Below are positions 58,301 through 64,000 of a stretch of DNA of 64,000 nucleotides, piece after piece. A program made the position numbers and the translations under genes. The stretch's first letter is position 1; every line of letters starts with the position of its first letter. Origin of the DNA: Herminiimonas sp. (lineage in GTDB: Bacteria > Pseudomonadota > Gammaproteobacteria > Burkholderiales > Burkholderiaceae); assembly GCF_030655415.1 (NCBI RefSeq), contig NZ_JAURVN010000015.1:62001-126000 (forward strand), read 5' to 3'. The notes beneath the pieces are model-generated. The model had not been told where the DNA came from, made no database searches, and worked only from the letters and a program-made list of their open reading frames with translations.

Positions 58301-58758
58301 GGCGGTTGGCTATTGATCAGTTCGATGATGTCATCGATGTTGTAATGCGTGTCGTCCTTGCGCACCAGATGCACATACGGCGCGCTGACTTGCAATTGTT
58401 CGACTACTGGTGCGAAGCGGAATAGTGATTGGATGGATAAATTGACGGTCAGTGCGTCGAAGCCTGCAAACTTCACATCGCCTTCCGGCTCCATCATCTT
58501 GACGTCGCGCAAGGTAAGACGCATCGCGTAAGGGCTGACTTCGACCTGGCCTATTGTGGTTTGCCGATTCAGTTTTTCGGAAATGATTTTTTCAGCTTGC
58601 GACTTGATAATGCCGGGCAGCGCAAAGTAGCCAAACAAGCCGATAAAGACGATGAAAATCACCAGCCCGATCGCAGTTCGTCTGAAAGCCGGCTTGCCGG
58701 AAAGTTGACGTAAAGACTGGGGCAACTGCTGGAGGGATTTTTGCATGGGAGTCAGCAC
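55387..58758 (-). CDS. DUF748 (AsmA/YdbH-like) large envelope protein
   Basis: 1123 residues. An N-terminal membrane anchor (residues ~27-50) precedes a very long beta-rich region of AsmA-like/DUF748 type with several Ala/Pro-rich linkers, and an OmpA-like tail region (LKLEITGRTDPEADREGLKKASIDRRVRALK...NSLANRRAQAVKDWL). Large AsmA-type proteins act as bridges for phospholipid or outer-membrane assembly between the two membranes; that role is inferred for this one. It stands alone, upstream of the cassette-like genes. Confidence 0.88.
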   Translation of the reverse strand: MLTPMQKSLQQLPQSLRQLSGKPAFRRTAIGLVIFIVFIGLFGYFALPGIIKSQAEKIISEKLNRQTTIGQVEVSPYAMRLTLRDVKMMEPEGDVKFAGFDALTVNLSIQSLFRFAPVVEQLQVSAPYVHLVRKDDTHYNIDDIIELINSQPPSPEPARFSVFNIEIDRGHIEFDDKPAKTVHKVTDLKIGVPFISSLHSKIDVFVEPLLSANVNDTPLLIKGKTLPFADPVQAVVDLNLDNLDLTTYLKYIPGTPRFKVPSARLDLHLIANFQQPKDKAPALLLSGDIKLKSLQLNDQDNKSIIKLPELAVTLKDASLLSDRIEVAKLAINGVEADITRNANQQFNFENLLVPPTGAAPLKTAKKPAVEPATITTADPTTTAKPAVVAEPTKPKAALSFALAELDIKNAALRFTDMQTAHPMQAKAEKFDLSVRKIEVDTGSKIVSVDEVVSNQAAFFLQQDKPRADSGKVAAPASSKTKSNDASAAYVVNVKKIGIDNWSARLEDRSLKRPAVTTIEPLKLALQDISTKAGARGKLDLQAAVNKTGKLAVSGDLGMAPLHANLALDLKNVDIMQVQPYITDKINILLTRADISSKGTLQIDEGKNGELLGGFKGDLTLGNLATVDKLSTSEFLRWKSLYFGGMDVRLSPLALNIDQIALNDFFARVILDPNGRINLQDIRVVNTGGVQKSVTEAAPTVAPAPIAPVAEKTAVLPPPAKAASDIPPIKIKKLTMQGGHVRFTDNFIKPNYTANLMKFGGVVSGLSSDVNSSANVNLKGEVNSAPLNIDGKINPLKGDLTMDIKAAVQGMELAPLSAYSGRYIGYGIEKGKLSFDVAYKVENRVLTAQNRLVLEQLTLGEKIESPTATTLPVSFALSLLRDRNGVIDINLPIGGSLDDPQFSVGGLIVKVIVNILTKAVTAPFSLLSSMFGGGEELSMLEFDAGRARINDASETKLKSMAKILVDRPALKLEITGRTDPEADREGLKKASIDRRVRALKLKDMVGRGESAEANSITITPQEYPALLKRVYKDADFKKPRNMVGLQKDIQVEEMENLLSTNATVSDDDLNSLANRRAQAVKDWLTGEGKVPDTRIFILGSKSGNQGAKDDAAKAKANRVDFSLK

Positions 58759-58877
58759 TGACCAAGAGTGGCGGTGTTCTGATTCTACCAGCGGGATAGG
58801 CGAAATGTTGCTGATCTGAATACGCTTTTCTGCAATAAAGAAAAGCGTAGAACTGCGCTCTGCGGATAGTTGAAACT

Positions 58878-58953
58878 CAGCGCCAACTTGAAGTGTGGCG
58901 CTGCATGCCCAGTTTTTTAATTGATGAAGTTTGAATTCAAAACTTCAAATCAA
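58878..58953. repeat. Two inverted repeats downstream of the mrp operon
   Basis: CAGCGCCA...TGGCGCTG (58878-58903) and TTGAT.GAAGTTT...AAACTTC.ATCAA (58921-58953). They lie just after the mrpG stop in the direction of transcription. Neither has a clean T run, but together they probably stop transcription. Confidence 0.5.
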
Positions 58954-58956
58954 CAT

Positions 58957-59331
58957 TCAATCCTTTTTGGAGAATTGATAAACCTCAGCCGCGTCTGCTG
59001 GCTCAGCGCGTTTGCCCAGACGCAAATCGCGATAAACCGCTGCACGCATGATCAGCATGGCGACGACCGGCGCTGTCAGCAGAACGAATAAAGAGATGAT
59101 AATTTCATGAATCACCACGCGCGATTGCAGCACCGAGAAGTACAGCATGGATGCCAGCAATATGCAGCCGGCTCCCAGCGTAACGGTGATCGCCGGGCCG
59201 TGTATGCGTTGATAAAAACTCGGCAAGCGCATCAAGCCCAGTGCGCCTATCAAGATGATCGCGCCACCGAGTATCAATAGTAGCGATACCGGTAATGCTG
59301 CCCAGGCGGGCAAACTCTCAAAAGTCTTCAT
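58957..59331 (-). CDS. mrpG: Mrp/Pha antiporter subunit G
   Basis: 124 residues, three hydrophobic segments, and the MnhG/PhaG signature (ALPVSLLLILGGAIILIGALGLMRLPSFYQRIHGP). The last subunit of the multisubunit Na+(K+)/H+ antiporter; its stop is followed by inverted repeats. It overlaps mrpF by four bases. Confidence 0.93.
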   Translation of the reverse strand: MKTFESLPAWAALPVSLLLILGGAIILIGALGLMRLPSFYQRIHGPAITVTLGAGCILLASMLYFSVLQSRVVIHEIIISLFVLLTAPVVAMLIMRAAVYRDLRLGKRAEPADAAEVYQFSKKD

Positions 59332-59606
59332 TCAATAATCTCCCCACGCATCAGGAATTTGGTCAGCGCGATGGTGGATACAAAACCAAGCAGCGCAATC
59401 AACATCGCTGCCTCGAAATAAATCTGACTGCCGAAGGTGATGCCCATCATTAACGACAGCAGCATCGCACACATCCACAGGGTGTCGAGCGCGAGTACGC
59501 GATCATGCGCGGTAGGGCCGAGCAACAAACGTACGGTACAAAACAGCATTGCCAGCAGGATGCAGATGAAGGCGAATGCGATAGACCATTCCAGTAGCGT
59601 CGTCAT
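59328..59606 (-). CDS. mrpF: Mrp/Pha antiporter subunit F
   Basis: 92 residues, three hydrophobic segments; RLLLGPTAHDRVLALDTLWM is the typical MrpF motif. It overlaps both neighbours by four bases, so the operon is translationally coupled. Confidence 0.92.
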   Translation of the reverse strand: MTTLLEWSIAFAFICILLAMLFCTVRLLLGPTAHDRVLALDTLWMCAMLLSLMMGITFGSQIYFEAAMLIALLGFVSTIALTKFLMRGEIIE

Positions 59607-60109
59607 GCGTTCTGCTCCTGTTCAAAAATTTCCATCAATGGTTTTTCGTATCGCGTCGTGATGGTCTTTATCCACCATTGCTCGTCATGCAAGTCGAATA
59701 CATGCAGCGCGAGTTCATGTTTCTCTGAAAGAATTTCGACCCACACTGTGCCCGGCGTTGAATTGATCAGGCACGACAACAGAGCCAGCCCGTAAGGATC
59801 GCGCATCGTCAGCGGTATCTTGATGAACTGCGAATTCAATTTGCTCTTGGGCGTAAACAGAATCAGCCAACTAACGTTGAAGCAGGAACGCACAATTTCC
59901 ACCAAAGCCATGCCGATCAATCGAAATAGCGTGAATGGTTTTTTGATGCGTGGATAAGGCATCGGTTGCAATGATTTTGTCAGCAGCGGCACTACAACAG
60001 CAAGGAATGCGCCCAACAGTAAATGGGCCGGCTCTAAAGTTTGATTCAGCAGCAGCCAGAACAGCAGCAATGCAAAAGACATCCAGGGCGAAGGTAGCCA
60101 GCGCTTCAT
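59603..60109 (-). CDS. mrpE: Mrp/Pha antiporter subunit E
   Basis: 168 residues. Two N-terminal helices, then the MnhE-type cytoplasmic domain with SCLINSTPGTVWVEI and LHVFDLHDEQW. It is needed for assembly of the complex. It overlaps mrpD by four bases. Confidence 0.92.
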   Translation of the reverse strand: MKRWLPSPWMSFALLLFWLLLNQTLEPAHLLLGAFLAVVVPLLTKSLQPMPYPRIKKPFTLFRLIGMALVEIVRSCFNVSWLILFTPKSKLNSQFIKIPLTMRDPYGLALLSCLINSTPGTVWVEILSEKHELALHVFDLHDEQWWIKTITTRYEKPLMEIFEQEQNA

Positions 60110-61737
60110 GGCGTGCCTCCTTCTTTGCGCGGACTCGGCACCGCCGTGGCATCCAGCACTTTATGAATATATTGCGTAGGCTGATGCAGGTCTTTGCTGG
60201 TGCGTGCCAGATATTCGTAGACAGGCCCGGCTTGCACAGTCAAGCCCACGCACAAGATCAATAACAAGCTGATCGGCGCGACTTCTGAAATATGCAGACG
60301 TGGCGCAGCGATGGCGCCTGATGCCCAGAAGGTACGCACACCAAAACGCAGCATCGAGATGATCGCGGCTAAACCAGACAGTACGATCAGCGCCATCAAG
60401 ACCCAGGTCGTTGTGCCGATAATCGTATCCTTAGCCTCAGGATTAAGCATTGCATGGATCAGACCGAACTTCGCAACGAAGCCGGACAAAGGCGGCAAGC
60501 CTGTGATGATCAATGCGCACGCGGCGAATGCCAAGCCGAGAAAAGCCAATGCGCCTGGAATGCCGATGCCGGCGGTTTCTTCAGGTGCTTCTTCAATCGC
60601 GAACGCTTCCATCGTCAGTGCCAGCATCGCCGCACCCGGTGAGCGTATACGTTCAACCAATTCGATCAGCAACACGAAGGCAGCCATCGCAAGTGTCGAG
60701 CCGATCAGATAATACAAGCCGGCTGTGACCAAGGACTCTTGTCCATAACCGATCACCGAGAGCAGCGTGCCGGATGAAATGATCGCGCCATACGCCGCCA
60801 TGCGACCCGGTGTTTCACTCGCCAACATGCCGGCTGCGCCGAACACGATGGTCGCCATGCCACCCCACAACAATGCTTCGAAGCCAAAGCCGACAGCCGC
60901 GCTGGCATCGGAAGAAAAAGCCAGCAACCACAAACGCAAAATCACATAAGCGCCGACCTTGGTCATCAGCACCAGCATCGCAGCAACTGGTGGCGAGGCG
61001 GCGGAGTAAGTGGTCGGCAGCCAAAAGCCTAGCGGCCACATCGCGCTTTTCACCAGGAAGGCAATCGCCAAGATCGCCACGCCTATCTTCAACAAGATCA
61101 GATCGGTGGTCGCGATGTTCACCAGACGCACTGCCAGATCCGACATATTCATCGTGCCGGTGCTCGCATAAATCAAGGCGACGCCGATCAAGAACAAGAG
61201 TGATGCCGCCAGATTGACGGCGATGTATTGCATGCCGGCACGTATGCGATTGGTGTTGTAGCCATGCAGAACCAGACCATACGATGCGGCCAGCATGACT
61301 TCAAAAAACACGAATAGATTGAACAAGTCATGCGTCAGGAACGCACCGTTAATTCCCATCAACAGAAACTGGAATAGCGTGTGGAAATGCACGCCTATGC
61401 GGCTCCAGCGCAGCATAGAGAACAACAATGCAGCAGTCGCCAACACTGCGGTCAGCAATAACATCATAGCCGCCAGTCTATCGGCGACCAAAGCTATCCC
61501 GAATGGCGCTGACCAGTTCGCGGCCAAGTAGACGCCCATGCCTTCAGTCCATTTGCCACTGTCGGTCAGATGGATCAATGCGACCGCAACGGCGAGCTGC
61601 AACAGCACGGAGGAAAGATTGACGAAGAACTTGAACTGATGGCGTTTCTCGTTAATCAGGATCAGCAATGCGCCGCACAGTAGCGGCAACAGCACCGGCA
61701 GAATGATCAGGTGTTGCATCCAATCCAGCTTCATCAA
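60106..61737 (-). CDS. mrpD: Mrp/Pha antiporter subunit D
   Basis: 543 residues, about 14 hydrophobic helices, homologous to complex I subunit NuoN/M. The proton-path region (LVKSAMWPLGFWLPTTYSAASPPVAAML with its lysine) is visible. One of the two large proton-translocating subunits. It overlaps mrpC by four bases. Confidence 0.95.
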   Translation of the reverse strand: MMKLDWMQHLIILPVLLPLLCGALLILINEKRHQFKFFVNLSSVLLQLAVAVALIHLTDSGKWTEGMGVYLAANWSAPFGIALVADRLAAMMLLLTAVLATAALLFSMLRWSRIGVHFHTLFQFLLMGINGAFLTHDLFNLFVFFEVMLAASYGLVLHGYNTNRIRAGMQYIAVNLAASLLFLIGVALIYASTGTMNMSDLAVRLVNIATTDLILLKIGVAILAIAFLVKSAMWPLGFWLPTTYSAASPPVAAMLVLMTKVGAYVILRLWLLAFSSDASAAVGFGFEALLWGGMATIVFGAAGMLASETPGRMAAYGAIISSGTLLSVIGYGQESLVTAGLYYLIGSTLAMAAFVLLIELVERIRSPGAAMLALTMEAFAIEEAPEETAGIGIPGALAFLGLAFAACALIITGLPPLSGFVAKFGLIHAMLNPEAKDTIIGTTTWVLMALIVLSGLAAIISMLRFGVRTFWASGAIAAPRLHISEVAPISLLLILCVGLTVQAGPVYEYLARTSKDLHQPTQYIHKVLDATAVPSPRKEGGTP

Positions 61738-62075
61738 TCGGACTCCTCACCATCGACGTGATCGGTGCCGGTCAAGCCGCGCGAACCGATCATGACGACC
61801 AGATAAAGAGCGGTAGTCGCAAAGCCGATGACGATTGCGGTCAATACCAGTGCTTGCGGCAATGGATCACTGAACATCGTGGGATCGGGCACGCCAGCGC
61901 CCAGCGTCAGCGGCGGACGATTAACCCACAGCCGACCCATGATGAAGATAAACAGATTGACCGCATACGACATCAACATCAATCCGGTCAGCACCTGAAA
62001 ACTACGTGGACGCAAGATCAGCCAGATACCCGATCCGAACAACACGCCGATAGCAAGCGAGATAACAATTTCCAT
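61734..62075 (-). CDS. mrpC: Mrp/Pha antiporter subunit C
   Basis: 113 residues, three helices, homologous to NuoK; the GSGIWLILRPRSFQVLTGLMLMSYAVNLFIF stretch is typical. It overlaps the mrpAB stop by one base. Confidence 0.93.
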   Translation of the reverse strand: MEIVISLAIGVLFGSGIWLILRPRSFQVLTGLMLMSYAVNLFIFIMGRLWVNRPPLTLGAGVPDPTMFSDPLPQALVLTAIVIGFATTALYLVVMIGSRGLTGTDHVDGEESD

Positions 62076-63997
62076 TAAATGACTCCTCGCTTGTTGCTTG
62101 TCGTGGCCGCTTCATTGGCAATGCCAGCTTGCGGACGACGACTACGTATGGATTGATGCGCCAGCGCGACCAGGATCAACATGGTGGCACCGACCACGAC
62201 CACGAAGACGCCGAGGTCGAAGAAGAACGCACTAGGAATATGAATTTCTCCCAATAGCGGGAAGTTCACGTGCGCGGTGTGACTGGTCAGGAAAGGATAG
62301 CCAAGCGCGACCGCACCGAGGCCGGTAACGCACGCGGTGATCAACCCAAATGACAGCCAGCGTAGCGGCCGCAGATGCAAATGCGATTCCAGCCAGGTGG
62401 TACCAGTCAACATATAGTGCACGATGATGGCGACGGCGAAGATCAAGCCGGCGACGAAGCCGCCGCCCGGCAGATTGTGGCCGCGCATGAAGAAGTACGC
62501 GACGATCATCGCCATGAATGGCAGCAAAAAGCGCAGATACACGGCAGGGATCATCAGGTAACCGCTCTCAACTTGTTCCGCCGGCATTTGTTTGGCAGCC
62601 GGGTCGATGTTGTTGAGTTGTTGCTCAGGCAGTGCCATGCTTTCCGGCGTTGGACGGAAGCGTCGCAGCAAGGCATAAACCGTCAATGCGACGATGGCGA
62701 GTACGGTAATTTCCCCCATCGTATCGAAACCGCGGAAGTCGACCAGCAACACGTTGACGACATTGGTGCCGCCACCTTCTGACAACGCGCGCAGCAGGAA
62801 GAAGTCACCTATGCTGGCCGGTTGTGGATGCATCAGCACGATGTAACTGACCGCGGCAATACTCAGACCACCTATGATCGCCAGCACCATATCGCGTGAA
62901 CGGCGCAACCATACTGTGCGTGGAATTTGCATATTCAATTCGCGCGGCACCAGACGGCGAGGCAACCAGCGCAAACCAAGCAGGATCAAAACGGTGGTGA
63001 CGGTTTCCACCATCAACTGCGTCAAGGCCAGATCAGGTGCCGACATCCAGAGGAAGGTCATGCTGACGACCGCGCCTGTACCGCTGATTAAAATCAAGGC
63101 GGCGAGTCGGTGATACTTCGCTTGCCACGCGGCCGCGATTGCGCAGGCACAACCGATCACCCACATCATCGCGAACAGCGGATCGACATTGGTAAAAGAG
63201 ATATTGCCTAATGTTGGTAAAGGTCTGACGAGTAAAAGCGGTATCGCAATCATCGCCACAATCATCAAGAATAATTGCGGCTGCAGACGTCGCGTGCCCA
63301 ACCATTTGACCAAAAATGCGGCACCGGAAGACAAGCGCAACATCGTGCTTTCGTAGGCTTGTGCGCCGCTTAATTTGTGGAATACCGGCACGCGATCGCG
63401 TGACTGCAAGGTGAAGTATTTGCGCAAGATGACATACAGAGCTATGCCGCCAGCGAGTGCAGCAAAGCTCATTAACAGCGGCAGGTTGAAGCCGTGCCAC
63501 ATTGCCAGATCGTATACTGGCGCGCGCGCGCCAAGTACCGATACCACTGCGCTATCCAAAAACGGTTTGATACTAATGCCAGGAGCAACACCGACGATCA
63601 AACAAAGCAAGACTAAACATTCAACCGGGAAGCGCATCCAGCGCGGCGGCTCATGCGGAGTTTTTGGCAAGTCTTGATTCAGCTTGCCGAAGAACACACT
63701 AATGAAGCGCAAGGAATACGTCACGCTGAAAATACCCATCGCGACCGCCGCATAGGACATCCACCAGCTATCGTTGCCACCGACCAGCGCGGTTTCGGCA
63801 AAGAACATTTCCTTAGACAGAAAGCCATTCAACAAAGGCACGCCGGCCATCGCTGCGCTCGCGACAATCGCCAGCGTCGCCGTGATCGGTAGAGCATGTC
63901 GCAAACCGCGCAAGACGCGCATATCGCGGGTGCCGGTTTCGTGATCGATGATGCCGGCAGCCATGAACAACGATGCTTTAAAAATCGCGTGATTCAC
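62075..63997 (-). CDS. mrpA: Mrp/Pha antiporter subunit A-B fusion (N-terminus beyond right edge)
   Basis: At least 640 residues visible, running off the right edge, so the N-terminal part is missing. The visible part begins with the NuoL-like helices (NHAIFKASLFMAAGIIDHETGTRD), includes the MrpA C-terminal region, and ends with an MnhB domain (PGGGFVAGLIFAVAIIVHYMLTGTTWLE). A fused A-B subunit defines the Pha-type (group 2) operon A/B-C-D-E-F-G. The complex exchanges Na+ or K+ for H+, and so supports pH and salt tolerance. Confidence 0.93.
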   Translation of the reverse strand: MNHAIFKASLFMAAGIIDHETGTRDMRVLRGLRHALPITATLAIVASAAMAGVPLLNGFLSKEMFFAETALVGGNDSWWMSYAAVAMGIFSVTYSLRFISVFFGKLNQDLPKTPHEPPRWMRFPVECLVLLCLIVGVAPGISIKPFLDSAVVSVLGARAPVYDLAMWHGFNLPLLMSFAALAGGIALYVILRKYFTLQSRDRVPVFHKLSGAQAYESTMLRLSSGAAFLVKWLGTRRLQPQLFLMIVAMIAIPLLLVRPLPTLGNISFTNVDPLFAMMWVIGCACAIAAAWQAKYHRLAALILISGTGAVVSMTFLWMSAPDLALTQLMVETVTTVLILLGLRWLPRRLVPRELNMQIPRTVWLRRSRDMVLAIIGGLSIAAVSYIVLMHPQPASIGDFFLLRALSEGGGTNVVNVLLVDFRGFDTMGEITVLAIVALTVYALLRRFRPTPESMALPEQQLNNIDPAAKQMPAEQVESGYLMIPAVYLRFLLPFMAMIVAYFFMRGHNLPGGGFVAGLIFAVAIIVHYMLTGTTWLESHLHLRPLRWLSFGLITACVTGLGAVALGYPFLTSHTAHVNFPLLGEIHIPSAFFFDLGVFVVVVGATMLILVALAHQSIRSRRPQAGIANEAATTSNKRGVI

Positions 63998-64000
63998 TGT

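Overview
The window is a stretch of bacterial chromosome, dense in housekeeping genes. Gene content and order point to Betaproteobacteria, order Burkholderiales, most likely Oxalobacteraceae (Herminiimonas/Janthinobacterium-like). The signs are murA-his-hinT-tatABC, petABC-sspA-sspB, mlaFEDACB, uvrA / MFS / ssb, and an orphan Bug-type (TctC) solute receptor. G+C looks moderate by eye; it was not computed. The genus is inferred, not proven.

Left part (1-19.5 kb): the tail of a membrane protein, an AEC transporter, uvrA on the minus strand, a drug-efflux-type MFS gene with ssb, a chemoreceptor, a PAS-GGDEF-EAL protein paired with an HDOD protein, a RAYT/IS200-like transposase, and gltBD. Middle part (19.6-44.6 kb): the Mla lipid-transport operon, an ABC-2 exporter with ibaG, and murA-hisG-hisD. 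A DNA methyltransferase follows where hisC is commonly found in relatives. Then come hisBHAFIE, hinT, tatABC, a DUF2461 protein, a DegS-like protease, a NIF3 protein, an orphan response regulator, mscL, the cytochrome bc1 genes petABC, sspA and sspB, and tRNA-Thr(UGU).

Right part (44.6-64 kb): this holds the accessory DNA. An imperfect second copy of the tRNA-Thr 3' half plus its terminator lies 4.3 kb downstream of the real gene. It brackets an antiporter, exported MsrA and MsrB, and the orphan Bug receptor, and looks like the scar of an old integration. A radical SAM gene (PA0069 family) follows with a full-consensus LexA box over its promoter, then ubiX, grxD and tex. Between tex and a large DUF748 protein lie two orphan genes for small membrane proteins. 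Each begins 3-4 bases after a GTTAGG core with attC-like inverted repeats, as gene cassettes of an integrase-less integron array would. The window ends in a Mrp/Pha-type multisubunit Na+(K+)/H+ antiporter operon (mrpA-B fused, C, D, E, F, G), cut at the right edge.

Functional links: the Tat translocase gene set sits near two genes whose products carry twin-arginine signals (Rieske protein and MsrB). Envelope maintenance is heavily represented (Mla, MurA, Tat, DegS-like, MscL, periplasmic Msr, DUF748/AsmA-like). The most interesting items are the cassette-like array, the tRNA-bracketed segment, the SOS-controlled radical SAM gene and the methyltransferase in the his operon. All were read by eye; no alignments or database searches were run.
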